NCBI GenBank assembly: GCA_039105265.1
Contig: JAPFFF010000001.1
Coordinates: 124,001-188,000 of the forward strand
Origin: Tritrichomonas musculus
Lineage: Eukaryota; Parabasalia; Tritrichomonadida; Tritrichomonadidae
Length of the DNA stretch: 64,000 nt
Reading direction: 5' to 3'
The notes under the pieces are model-generated. The model worked only from the letters and a program-made list of their open reading frames with translations. It was not told the origin of the DNA and ran no database searches. Positions 1-9,513 of the stretch are shown piece by piece. How positions within the stretch are numbered: the first letter of the stretch is position 1; each line of letters begins with the position of its first letter. The translations under genes were made by a program, and so were the position numbers.

Positions 1-65
1 ATCTCATCAATCTATTATTTTGATATCATCAAAATTTATTCAAAAAATTATATTCTAAAAGAACT

Positions 66-71
66 TCATTT
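66..71 (+). promoter_or_regulatory. Initiator box (Inr) of first CH-domain gene
   Basis: TCATTT matches the trichomonad initiator TCA-Y-W-Y, with the likely transcription start at the A (68), 17 bases before the ATG at 85. Short 5' leaders of this kind are typical of Trichomonas genes. Confidence 0.55.
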
Positions 72-84
72 TTATATTAATTAT

Positions 85-1911
85 ATGATTGAACTTTCAA
101 AAATCAATCAAGATTGGATTCCATTACAAGTTAAGGTTTTTTCTCGTTGGGTGTCAAGTCAATTGAAGAATTCAAAAGATGTTGAAGTTAAAGATATTCA
201 AAAAGATTTATCGAATGGCGTTGCATTAGTTGAATTAGCTACAGAACTTACACATAAACCACCAACACGTGGATGGGTTGGCAAACCAAAACTAAAAGTT
301 GAGATGGTTCAAAACTGTGAGTTAGCTCTTGACATGTTTGAGAAAGATGGAGTTAACTTTGTTGGAATTTCAGGCAAAGACATTAGTGACAACAATCAAA
401 AATTAATTCTTGGACTAATTTGGACTCTTATTTTACATTATTCAGTAGACCAATCAGTTAACAATTCAAATGATTTTATTCCAATATCAAACAATATTAA
501 GCATAATCCTATTTCTAATCAACAAGATAAATCAGATAAAAAACCAATAAATAGCAAAGAAGTATTAATGTCATGGGCAAATCATAGAGTTGAAAATTAT
601 CCTAACGTTCATAATTTTAAACCTTTCGATTTATCATTATGTGCTTTATTAGATTCATATTTCCCACAAAAGATCAATTATTACTCACTTAACCCAGAAG
701 ATACAGAACATAACTGTGCACTTGCCACCAAAGTTATGAAAGAAGCAGGTATTCCCATTTATATTTATCCAGAAGATCTTTCTAAAAACAACAACACAGT
801 TGATTATAAAACTCTTTTAACGCAACTCTCATCTGTAAAATACGTTTTAGACAGTGTAAATTCAGGAGAACAATCTAAACAAAATAATAGTGATGACAAT
901 GATGATCAAAATGAAATAAATGGAAAAACAGAAAAATATAATTCATTATTATTACAAATTGAATCTCTTGAGGCAGCCCTTGAATTACAAAAGTCTCAAC
1001 TAGAGAGTGCTCTTGATAAAATTCAAGTTCAAAAGACAGCAAGAATTAAAATAGAAGAAGAATTGAAAATTGAAAAAGAATTGAAAAGTGAAGCACAAAG
1101 TGAAGTTGCTAGAGTACTGAGACAAATTTATAAAGTAGAACAAGAAAATTTCATTCAAAAAGAAGTAATTTCCAAGTTTGAAAACGAATTAGATCTACTT
1201 TCAAACGAGAATTCGGAAAAAGATGAGGAAATTGAAAGGCTTACAAGAGATTTAGAAAAAGCAAATAGTGATATCCAAGAACTCACAGAAACAGTTAAAA
1301 GGCAATCAGTACAAGAATCTCAAGAAACACAAAATGCTGAAATCGAACGCTTGTCTTACGCGTTGGAGAATTCTGAGACATATATTGAGACTAAAGAAAA
1401 TGAACAAGAAGATGGCCAAATAGCGCTTCAATTTTTCAATAAAGCTATATCAGATTTACAACAAGATTTTGATGAATTATACATACAAAAAGCTAATGAT
1501 GAAGAAGAAATAACTCGATTACGATATGCGCTTGATATGGCTCAGATAGAGATAGAGAATGAACGAAATGCAAGACAAGAAGATGAAAATGAACTAGAAA
1601 ATATACAGTCATCGCAAGGAGAAACAGTTTCAAGCAAAGAATTAGATGCAGAACAACAATTAAGAGTTCAATCTTTATTAAGTGCAATAGATGAAATTGA
1701 AAAATCAGAAGCTAAAGCGCAATCAGAAGTTGAAAGACTTGAATCTGAAATAGAATCAATTCATATGAAAAATAAAGCTACAACTGAAGCTTATTCGGAT
1801 GCTGTTGAGGTAGCTTTACACGAGGCTGAACAAGAAAAAGAAGATCGGGAAATAGCCGAAAAGAAAGTTGCTCAATTAACTATGAAATTAGAGCATAGAT
1901 CAAATTCATAA
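85..1911 (+). CDS. Tandem CH-domain, coiled-coil cytoskeletal protein (short paralogue)
   Basis: A 608-residue protein. Residues ~15-125 and ~155-250 form two calponin-homology domains arranged as in alpha-actinin and spectrin actin-binding heads; the first contains KDIQKDLSNGVALVELATEL and the second LMSWANHRVENYP. After an Asn/Asp-rich linker (~255-290), residues ~290-608 are a charged coiled coil rich in Glu, Lys and Gln. The motif ERLSYALE or TRLRYALD recurs in the coil. The likely role is actin binding or crosslinking in the cortex, inferred from the family. The neighbour at 2620 is a longer paralogue whose CH domains are nearly identical in DNA. The start is chosen because the initiator lies 17 bases upstream and the paralogue starts in register. 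No C-terminal globular domain is present, unlike the paralogue. Confidence 0.85.
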   Translation: MIELSKINQDWIPLQVKVFSRWVSSQLKNSKDVEVKDIQKDLSNGVALVELATELTHKPPTRGWVGKPKLKVEMVQNCELALDMFEKDGVNFVGISGKDISDNNQKLILGLIWTLILHYSVDQSVNNSNDFIPISNNIKHNPISNQQDKSDKKPINSKEVLMSWANHRVENYPNVHNFKPFDLSLCALLDSYFPQKINYYSLNPEDTEHNCALATKVMKEAGIPIYIYPEDLSKNNNTVDYKTLLTQLSSVKYVLDSVNSGEQSKQNNSDDNDDQNEINGKTEKYNSLLLQIESLEAALELQKSQLESALDKIQVQKTARIKIEEELKIEKELKSEAQSEVARVLRQIYKVEQENFIQKEVISKFENELDLLSNENSEKDEEIERLTRDLEKANSDIQELTETVKRQSVQESQETQNAEIERLSYALENSETYIETKENEQEDGQIALQFFNKAISDLQQDFDELYIQKANDEEEITRLRYALDMAQIEIENERNARQEDENELENIQSSQGETVSSKELDAEQQLRVQSLLSAIDEIEKSEAKAQSEVERLESEIESIHMKNKATTEAYSDAVEVALHEAEQEKEDREIAEKKVAQLTMKLEHRSNS

Positions 1912-2594
1912 GTTTAATTTATGGCTTTGAACAACGATACTTAATATTAATTAATAATATATATTATTGTTTATTTATTTTCCTTTTAGAACTGATAGAT
2001 TTATAAAAAATAGATATCTCTTTCAAATTAAAAAAATATTTTCTTTTTTCCCCTTAATTTTGTTTATAATTTTTATTCATATTCATGCAAAACATTCATT
2101 TGATACTCAAATGAGTGAATGGATTTTAATCATTATTTCAATACTATAATACAATTTGATTTTCTATTAAAAAAAGGTAAAATTATTTTAATATCATTAT
2201 TATTTTATATATAATATAAAATTTAATATCAATTTAAAAAAAAATTATAGTAAAATGAAGAAAAAATCAGATTTGTTTGATAAAAAAATTTTGAGGTAAT
2301 TCAAATTGTGTGTGATAAACATTTTTATTTGCTTTGAAATGTTGAATTGATTATCAAAAAATTTTTATAATATTTCAAATATTGTGATTGTTATGAAGAT
2401 AATAAAAATTAATTGAAACAAAATTATGCATCAATATCTAACATAAGACACATTATAATATATTAAATAATTTTTTTTTATATAATTAAAATATTATATA
2501 TTATTGTTAGAAAATTATCATTGATATATACATTATAGTTTTCATAGAAAAGACGTAAATATTAAAAAAAACAAAATAAATTATTAAATTCACT
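1912..2594. other. Intergenic spacer between the two CH paralogues
   Basis: About 680 bases of very AT-rich DNA with long A and T runs. I see no open frame with coding character, no inverted ends and no RNA gene. Confidence 0.6.
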
Positions 2595-2600
2595 TCATTT
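2595..2600 (+). promoter_or_regulatory. Initiator box (Inr) of second CH-domain gene
   Basis: TCATTT with the A at 2597, 23 bases before the ATG at 2620. The sequence and spacing resemble those of the first CH gene although the flanks are not conserved. Confidence 0.55.
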
Positions 2601-2619
2601 TTTAAAAACAAAATTTAAA

Positions 2620-5600
2620 ATGTTAGGCCTTTCAAAAGTAAATGATAATTGGGTCCCTTTACAAGTTAAGGTTTTTTCTCGTTGGGTGTCAAGTCAATTG
2701 AAGAATTCAAAAGATGTTGAAGTTAAAGATATTCAAAAAGATTTATCGAATGGCGTTGCATTAGTTGAATTAGCTACAGAACTTACACATAAACCACCAA
2801 CACGTGGATGGGTTGGCAAACCAAAACTAAAAGTTGAGATGGTTCAAAACTGTGAGTTAGCTCTTGACATGTTTGAGAAAGATGGAGTTAACTTTGTTGG
2901 AATTTCAGGCAAAGACATTAGTGACAACAATCAAAAATTAATTCTTGGACTAATTTGGACTCTTATTTTACATTATTCAGTAGACCAATCAGTTGGAAAT
3001 ATTATTGAACCAATTGGCAAGAGCAACAAACAAAACAGTTCAGACAAAAAACTTAACAAACAATCAAAGACTAATAGTAAAGAAACGTTAATGTCATGGG
3101 CAAATCATAGAGTTGAAAATTATCCTAACGTTCATAATTTCAAACCTTTCGATTTATCATTATGTGCTTTATTAGATTCATTTTTCCCACAAAAAATCAA
3201 TTATTACTCACTTAACCCAGAAGATACAGAACATAACTGTGCACTTGCCACCAAAGTTATGAAAGAAGCAGGTATTCCCATTTATATTTATCCAGAAGAT
3301 CTTTCTAAAAACAACAACACAGTTGATGATAAAACTCTTTTAACGCAACTTTCTTCAGTTAAAGTTACTTTAGATAATGTCAAACAACAAGAAAAAGTTT
3401 CAACTATTATTGAAAAAGAAGATTCAATTTATGATTCAGATGATGGAAACGACAATATAATTGAAAAAACAATAGAAAATCAAAGAGAAATTGAAGATAA
3501 AGCGCATGAGATCGATCAGCTTTCAAATGAGATAGATGATGCTCAAAATGAAATACAATCTCTTATATCTGCAAGAGTAAAAACAGAAAACCAATTGTCT
3601 GATTTAGCAAAGTCATATTCTGATCTTAAAAATTATTATAAGAAAGAAAGAGATGCTAGAATCAGAGCTGAAAATGAATTGAAATTGCAAATAAAAGTTA
3701 ATGAAAAAATTAACAATGAAAAAGAATTAATTCTGATCTCTTTTTCAAATCTTGAGAGTGAGAGAGATTGCGAAAAAAGTACTCGAATTCAAGCTGAAGA
3801 AGAAGCAGAATCACTTAAAAGAGCCAATAAAAACCAAGAAAATGAAATTAAGAACCTTTCATCTAAGTTAGAACAATCTAAGACTGATGTCCAAATACTC
3901 TCAAAAAGATTAACTGAATTATCATCTCAAATGCAACATACATCAATGAATACAGCAAGTTATGAAAATAAGAATCTTCAATTACAACTAAATATGCTCA
4001 CAACAGATCTTATTCATTTAGAAAATGATTTTGAATATGAAAAGAAAGCAAAGAAAGAATTCAAATCAGAAATTCAAAGATTGAGATATGCGTATGATAT
4101 GATTCAAAATGAAAAAGAATTTGAGGCTGAAGCAAGACAAGAGGCTGAATTGGAAGTAGAACAACTCCAAAAGAAATTAGAAGAAATACAAAAACGTTCA
4201 AAAGAAACAATTAAGTCTTATTCGCAAGTAATTAAAAATACCTTATCTAAGTTACACAATGAAAAAGAATTAAGAAAAGAACTTGAAGTCAAGAATGATA
4301 TCCTAGAAGGCGCGCTATCAAATACAATAGGTGACTTATATGAGGCTGGTCAAGAAACGAGAGAAGACGAACGAAAAATTTCCCAACTAGAATTAGAAGT
4401 TGAGCGTTTGTCAAATGAATTAGAAAATGTTGAAGACTATATTGAAATTCAAAAAGAAGAGAAAGACAATCTTTGCTCGAATTTAATTTCATGTGTCAGT
4501 AAAAATGCACTTTTAAAAAATGATATAGAAAATGAAAAGGAGAAAAAGATACACTACAAGTCAGAAGTACAAAGGTTAAGATATGCACTTCAGATCGCTC
4601 AAACAGAAAATGATTTCGAAATTGAAATGAACCAGGAAGCAGAATATGAAGTTGAACAACTTAAAAAAGAAAATAAAAAGCAGCAAAAAGAATTTAGAGA
4701 AGCACAAAAACGATCAAATGAAACAATTAAAACATATTCAAAAGTTATTCAAAGACAATTAGTTGAACAACATAATGAAAAAGAAGCTCTACAAGAAGAA
4801 GCTTTAAAGAATGAGCTTTTACAAAGCGCATTACTTCAAACGGTCAATGATCTTGCCGAAGCTGATGAAGCTGAAAGTCAGATTCCAGAGCTTGAGTCAG
4901 AAGTCGAACGTTTATCAAGAGAATTGGACAATCTTGAAACATTATACGAAACTCAACATGAAGAAAAAAACATTGCTCAACAAAATGTTGACTTACTAAT
5001 CAGAGAAAGATTTGATCTTCAAAGTCAATTAAAAGAAGCTGAATATGAAGTTGAACGTTTATCTTATGCTTTAGAAACAATTCAAAATTATGATGATTCA
5101 AATATGTCAGCTTTAGAAGAAGCAAAACTTGAAATCTCTGATACATATACCGCATTAGCAGCGACCAAATATCAAGTGAAGAAATTAGAAGCAGCATATG
5201 AGCAAGCAGTCGAAAAAATCAAAATACTAACTAAAGCATTGAGCGAATCTCAAAAGCAAGTAGTCGCAGAATTTGATGCACGAAAAATTGCTGAAGAAGA
5301 TGCAGCTGGACTTTCAAAACAAGTCAATGAACTCATTTCAATTATTGAGGAACAACGTTCAGGCGAAGAAGAAGCAAATGAAGTTTTAAACGAACCTGAA
5401 GATAATTATAACGCAATTGGACAAGAAGAAAACGCAACTTTTGTTGGTCTCCCGATCGAAGGTGATAATTTCGAATTTTCTGGAAAATTATTTGCTCTTA
5501 CAATGAATATTGACAATCATCCATATGCATTAACTCTTATGAATAACACTGAGCACTTTATAAATGAAGGTGGAATGAAGCTTGATCTAGCTATTCCAAA

Positions 5601-5916
5601 TATTAGGGATGACGTTCGCCAACAATTTACATTTGGAAATGATGATTGGAATACTGTTATTGACTCGTTTGCGCAAAAAGGAATGGTCTGGGATGTTGCT
5701 AATGCAGATAATTGGAATCCTCCAGATGGAACTCCTTTCTATCTCTTCCCATTCCATGGAAGGCATAACCAACACTTTGTTTACAAAGATGGAATGATTT
5801 ACGCAAAGCAAAATGGACAAGTTGTTACTTATGTTGGTGGCGATATACCATTTGTGATGGCTGAACCATCTGAATCGCTTATTGAAAAACAAACATTTCA
5901 TATTGAGTTGTTATAA
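2620..5916 (+). CDS. Tandem CH-domain, long coiled-coil protein with C-terminal beta-trefoil-like domain
   Basis: A 1,098-residue paralogue of the gene at 85. Two CH domains (residues ~15-125 and ~155-250) are followed by a coiled coil of nearly 700 residues and then a compact C-terminal domain (~945-1098). The coil contains an internal repeat of about 160 residues: EIQRLRYAYD near 481, EVQRLRYALQ near 647 and EVERLSYALE near 807 head successive copies. The C-terminal domain is rich in Trp, Phe and Gly, with WDVANADNWNPPDGTPFYLF and HNQHFVYKDG; its spacing resembles a ricin-type beta-trefoil, but that assignment is tentative. The likely role is an actin-bound scaffold with a ligand-binding tip. 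The CH-domain DNA matches the first gene nearly base for base while the linker and coil do not, which points to local gene conversion. Confidence 0.85.
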   Translation: MLGLSKVNDNWVPLQVKVFSRWVSSQLKNSKDVEVKDIQKDLSNGVALVELATELTHKPPTRGWVGKPKLKVEMVQNCELALDMFEKDGVNFVGISGKDISDNNQKLILGLIWTLILHYSVDQSVGNIIEPIGKSNKQNSSDKKLNKQSKTNSKETLMSWANHRVENYPNVHNFKPFDLSLCALLDSFFPQKINYYSLNPEDTEHNCALATKVMKEAGIPIYIYPEDLSKNNNTVDDKTLLTQLSSVKVTLDNVKQQEKVSTIIEKEDSIYDSDDGNDNIIEKTIENQREIEDKAHEIDQLSNEIDDAQNEIQSLISARVKTENQLSDLAKSYSDLKNYYKKERDARIRAENELKLQIKVNEKINNEKELILISFSNLESERDCEKSTRIQAEEEAESLKRANKNQENEIKNLSSKLEQSKTDVQILSKRLTELSSQMQHTSMNTASYENKNLQLQLNMLTTDLIHLENDFEYEKKAKKEFKSEIQRLRYAYDMIQNEKEFEAEARQEAELEVEQLQKKLEEIQKRSKETIKSYSQVIKNTLSKLHNEKELRKELEVKNDILEGALSNTIGDLYEAGQETREDERKISQLELEVERLSNELENVEDYIEIQKEEKDNLCSNLISCVSKNALLKNDIENEKEKKIHYKSEVQRLRYALQIAQTENDFEIEMNQEAEYEVEQLKKENKKQQKEFREAQKRSNETIKTYSKVIQRQLVEQHNEKEALQEEALKNELLQSALLQTVNDLAEADEAESQIPELESEVERLSRELDNLETLYETQHEEKNIAQQNVDLLIRERFDLQSQLKEAEYEVERLSYALETIQNYDDSNMSALEEAKLEISDTYTALAATKYQVKKLEAAYEQAVEKIKILTKALSESQKQVVAEFDARKIAEEDAAGLSKQVNELISIIEEQRSGEEEANEVLNEPEDNYNAIGQEENATFVGLPIEGDNFEFSGKLFALTMNIDNHPYALTLMNNTEHFINEGGMKLDLAIPNIRDDVRQQFTFGNDDWNTVIDSFAQKGMVWDVANADNWNPPDGTPFYLFPFHGRHNQHFVYKDGMIYAKQNGQVVTYVGGDIPFVMAEPSESLIEKQTFHIELL

Positions 5917-6029
5917 TTATAGAAATAAATAGATTTTTAAATTAATTTTTAGCTTTTAGCTTAATTTTTTATTAAATCAGAATTTCTGAGCTTTTGCATC
6001 ATTTGGATCAAACTTTTTGAAAAAAAAGA

Positions 6030-6035
6030 TCATTT
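6030..6035 (+). promoter_or_regulatory. Initiator box of small membrane-protein gene
   Basis: TCATTT with the A at 6032, 13 bases upstream of the ATG at 6045; supports this start. Confidence 0.5.
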
Positions 6036-6044
6036 TAAAATCAT

Positions 6045-6614
6045 ATGATTTTACAACAAATTTGGGATTTTTTTATTGCTGTTATTTGGATTATTCCAAA
6101 TAATTTTATGCCAATTATTCATGATTTACTTTGGGGCATTTTATTTTGCTTTTTAGATCGTGTATTAGGCAAAAATTTATTTGATTTTCAAGAATTGGCA
6201 AAGCTTTTTATTGATCTTGCTAAAATTAATGCATGCCCTCGTTGGACTCGTACAAAAATTAACAAAAGAAAAGAGAAACAATTTGATCAATTCATTCGAT
6301 TTTTATATTTAATTGCTATTGGACTTTTATCATTCATATATCATATGCTTGCTGTTATATTGCATGGAATTTTATGTATTTTTATAATCCCACTTCCTAT
6401 TTGCTTTCCTTTTTTAAAAATTCATTATCAGTTAGCATTTGTTGAGTTAAATCCATTTAAATATGACTTTGAAACAAATATTCCATACTTAGATTCTGAA
6501 GAAAAGCCCAAAAAATTACGCTCATCAAAATCTTCTGCTTATTCGTCGGCTTATTCATCAGCCTACTCATCAAGAGATCCAACTCCTACGCCAAATGGCA
6601 ATAGTTTTAAATAG
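6045..6614 (+). CDS. Small membrane protein, possibly YccF-like
   Basis: A 189-residue protein with hydrophobic segments near residues 5-45 and 85-125, separated by a basic stretch containing TKINKRKEKQ. The segment LPICFPFLKIHYQLAFVELNPF resembles the end of the YccF inner-membrane domain, where IP-G-F-hydrophobic-ALWPFG is typical; this is a motif-level resemblance only. The C-terminus is soluble and ends in tandem SSAY repeats (SSAYSSAYSSAYSS), a likely phosphorylated or disordered tail. It lies 128 bases after the long CH gene on the same strand and has its own initiator. The function is unknown. Confidence 0.6.
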   Translation: MILQQIWDFFIAVIWIIPNNFMPIIHDLLWGILFCFLDRVLGKNLFDFQELAKLFIDLAKINACPRWTRTKINKRKEKQFDQFIRFLYLIAIGLLSFIYHMLAVILHGILCIFIIPLPICFPFLKIHYQLAFVELNPFKYDFETNIPYLDSEEKPKKLRSSKSSAYSSAYSSAYSSRDPTPTPNGNSFK

Positions 6615-6872
6615 ATATTCAATTTTCCCAATATGAAATGATGTTATATATTTTTAATTTGATCTGTTTATTATGTTATAAAAGTATTTCTTTTTATCTT
6701 TTATATGTTTCACCTTCTCTATAATTTTATTATAAATGCTAAATTCATTATAATTTTCAAAATAGAACAAATTGTTGGAAGATATATTATTCAAACTTTT
6801 ATAAACATGATAAAAAATATATAGTTAGAACATGGAAAATATTAAATAATAATGGTTAAAAAAAAAAAAACC

Positions 6873-8654
6873 CTATTGCCTCTCATCTTCTTCGTTTTCT
6901 TCATTTTTTTTCTCATTTTCTTTCTTTTCAATCTCTTTATGCTTTTCGATTTTTTCTTGCATCTCATACCAAAGAGCTGGAGATTCATATTGATTCATAG
7001 AAGCAGTTATTTCTGAAAGGTATTTGGAATCTCTTAAGTAATCACCAATAGCCCTGAAATGCTGAAGTAGACCAGGCTGTCCATGCTTAATTGTAAATTT
7101 TTTAATAGTGGGGATGACTAGCCAATCATTTTTTCCCAATCTAACCATAATGCAAACAATAACTCCTGTTGCCGATCCCTTGGAACGAATTGATAAGTTC
7201 ATATATTCAAACATGTCCTCTTCATCATATAGTCTAAAGAATCCACCGTATTTTAAAGGAAATGGTTTTAACGAGTAAGCGGCTAAAGCGACAGTTAAGT
7301 ATTTGACATTGTCTGGGAGATGGCTTAATCTGACTCTCAAAAAAAGGGTATCTTTTTTAAACTTTTCGAAACGTCCATCGGTAGAAACATTCCATGTCAG
7401 TGCTCCATTACACCCTTCATGCTTGTCAGCAAGAATATGATCAATTGATTCAAAGTTACTATCATAAACTTCTATACCAAGATCTAATGGATGTCCTGCA
7501 GTTGACATCCAATCAGTATAAAAAACAAGCTGAGCAGGGAGTGATTTACGATGAAATTTGCTGGCGTAGCTCAAAGTAACTGCTTTATCGACATCAAGTT
7601 CAAGCCTTAGAAATTTCTTTGCTGCCATTGGAAGTGATATATATTTCATATAATTTAAGAAAACAAGATCATTTGGAAAATTTGATCTACAAAATTTATC
7701 AACGGTTTTGATATGATATTCTGATAGGTTAGGCGTAGGTTGAATAACATAAGATGAAGTAATGATATCATCTTTTTCAAATTCAATTGTATCAGAAAAT
7801 AGAAAATATGGAATGAGAGTGACATCCTTGCCAGCTCCATAACACCAAATAGTAACCTTGCCAACATAACCCTGGCATTGTACTGCAGGAAGATAGAGCA
7901 TTTCCACTTGACTGAAAAGATGGCATTCAAGTTTTGGTAAATTAAAAGATGCATATGGAGACCAGCCACTTTTTGATAAAGGAAATGGTGGATTTTTAAC
8001 TTTAATACCTCTGTTATCATTATTGCACATTCGAGGGAGAATGCGAGCTCTTCCTCCATCTTCTAGATCAAAAGTAAGAAAAGATATGCTAACTTGTTTT
8101 TGGTTTTCATTTGATTTATTTTCATTTGCTTGATTATTAATTGAATCACTAGGTTTTTCTGGCAATGGAGGATCGAATGTTAGAATAAAAAATATTCTTG
8201 TATAATGACTTAGCTGCTGTTTAACCTCTTCTGATGTAAATTTGGATATTTGATCGAAAAATAGAGATAATTTTATTTGGATACTTGGCTTTACTTTACT
8301 TTCCAATTGAGTCTCAAGCGGTAATTGAACTAAATGATTAAATGGCATATCTAATATTTCTTCAAAATTAATCGTAAATCTTCCTATTTCAATATTTTTG
8401 CTGACTGGACCTTCGTTTGAATCATATACAATAAAAATTAGCTTTTTAAGATTTGGAGTGCTGACATTAAAACTTTTGGATGCGTCTTTGTCCCAAACAG
8501 GATTACATGTTTTTTTACAAACAGGTGTTCGTCCTAATTCAACTCGCCCAGAATCAATTTCTGCTATTATAATTGCAAAAGGATCTGGGCGTTGTTTTAT
8601 TGAAGGATCTGGATTTGGTAAGAATAATCCATTAATAACACATACTTGATACAT
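6873..8654 (-). CDS. C2-domain protein with TerD-like domain
   Basis: A 593-residue protein. Residues ~1-125 form a C2 domain: DPFAIIIAEI in the early strands, then KTCNPVWDKD, the conserved NPxW turn, and an acidic loop with VYDSNEG. Residues ~380-530 resemble the TerD fold of tellurite-resistance and stress proteins, with LDLGIEVYDSN, a D-H-I step, NGALTW, an LPDNVKYLTVAL strand and a final IVCIMVRL strand. The ~130-380 part also looks like beta-sandwich material. The last 40 residues are a Lys/Glu-rich tail. C2 and TerD domains both often bind Ca2+, so a Ca2+-responsive membrane adaptor is a reasonable inference. It is divergent to the Rab gene at 8833, sharing a promoter region of about 180 bases. 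The C2 call is firm; the TerD call is moderate. Confidence 0.8.
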   Translation of the reverse strand: MYQVCVINGLFLPNPDPSIKQRPDPFAIIIAEIDSGRVELGRTPVCKKTCNPVWDKDASKSFNVSTPNLKKLIFIVYDSNEGPVSKNIEIGRFTINFEEILDMPFNHLVQLPLETQLESKVKPSIQIKLSLFFDQISKFTSEEVKQQLSHYTRIFFILTFDPPLPEKPSDSINNQANENKSNENQKQVSISFLTFDLEDGGRARILPRMCNNDNRGIKVKNPPFPLSKSGWSPYASFNLPKLECHLFSQVEMLYLPAVQCQGYVGKVTIWCYGAGKDVTLIPYFLFSDTIEFEKDDIITSSYVIQPTPNLSEYHIKTVDKFCRSNFPNDLVFLNYMKYISLPMAAKKFLRLELDVDKAVTLSYASKFHRKSLPAQLVFYTDWMSTAGHPLDLGIEVYDSNFESIDHILADKHEGCNGALTWNVSTDGRFEKFKKDTLFLRVRLSHLPDNVKYLTVALAAYSLKPFPLKYGGFFRLYDEEDMFEYMNLSIRSKGSATGVIVCIMVRLGKNDWLVIPTIKKFTIKHGQPGLLQHFRAIGDYLRDSKYLSEITASMNQYESPALWYEMQEKIEKHKEIEKKENEKKNEENEEDERQ

Positions 8655-8832
8655 TTTATTTGTAGAAGGTCTTTTTTTAAACGTATTTTTGAAAATAACG
8701 TATTTTATTTAATAACATTGATAATTTGCCAAATTCAATATTTATGATATTTTTTTGACAAATAAAAAGCATTCAATTTCACTAATTTCTATTCAATTTT
8801 CTGATGTTCATAAAAAATCATGTTTCAAAATT

Positions 8833-9405
8833 ATGAGTGTTGGACAGCGTGTTGTCTTCATTGGAGACACAGAAGTAGGGAAAACATCAATCGTAAAAAG
8901 AATGTTAAATAATGATTTTTCTCAAGAAAATGGAACATTTGGTGCAGTGTATTATTCATATACTACTGAACATGATAATAAGCAAATTACAATGCAAATT
9001 TGGGATACTGCCGGCCAAGAAAAGTACCGATCAATTGGATCAATTTATTATCGAAATGCTTTTGCAGCTATTGCGGTATATGATTTAACGAGAAAAACAA
9101 CATTAGACAATTTGGCATTATGGATTGATGAATACAGGAAACATTCTAATGATGATTTTGTAATTGTTGTTGGAAATAAACAGGATTTAACCGATGAGAT
9201 AGTTTTTGACGAGAAAGAAACTGAAAACTGGGCTAAATCAATGAAAGCAGAATGTATATGGGTATCTGCAAAAACAGGAATTGGAATAGATGATATGATT
9301 GGAATAATAGCCAATCATTTATCAAATATTGACCCAAATCAAACTGCCCAACAAATTATAATAACTAAAGAAGAAACAAATGACGGTAAAAAATCATGTT
9401 GCTAA
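8833..9405 (+). CDS. Rab-family small GTPase
   Basis: A 190-residue protein with all G motifs: GDTEVGKTS (P-loop, ~residues 10-18), GTFGAVYY in switch I, WDTAGQEKY (switch II), NKQD (guanine specificity) and SAK. It ends in KKSCC, a double-cysteine prenylation site, so it should cycle on and off membranes as a vesicle-traffic switch. I start it at the ATG at 8833 (MSVGQRVVFIG). The frame stays open to 8755, but only from a TTG, and the extra residues are unlike Rab N-termini. NKQD replaces the usual NKxD with Gln in the variable place, which is normal. The subfamily cannot be assigned with confidence. The gene is divergent to the C2/TerD gene and 108 bases before the PMT gene. Confidence 0.9.
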   Translation: MSVGQRVVFIGDTEVGKTSIVKRMLNNDFSQENGTFGAVYYSYTTEHDNKQITMQIWDTAGQEKYRSIGSIYYRNAFAAIAVYDLTRKTTLDNLALWIDEYRKHSNDDFVIVVGNKQDLTDEIVFDEKETENWAKSMKAECIWVSAKTGIGIDDMIGIIANHLSNIDPNQTAQQIIITKEETNDGKKSCC

Positions 9406-9445
9406 GAATATATTTTTATTATTTAACAAAATCAATAAAAAGACC

Positions 9446-9451
9446 TCATTC
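9446..9451 (+). promoter_or_regulatory. Candidate initiator box of PMT gene
   Basis: TCATTC with the A at 9448. It lies 66 bases before the ATG at 9514, longer than the usual leader here. A poorer match, TCACCA at 9494, is closer. Confidence 0.35.
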
Positions 9452-9513
9452 ACGATCTTATAAAATTTTATTTTAATTTCAATGCAATTTTGGTCACCAT
9501 TTCTCAAAAATTA

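Noticed and set aside
8755-8832. N-terminal 26-residue extension of the Rab GTPase
   Set aside because: It begins at a TTG and does not resemble Rab N-termini; the ATG at 8833 gives a standard Rab start.
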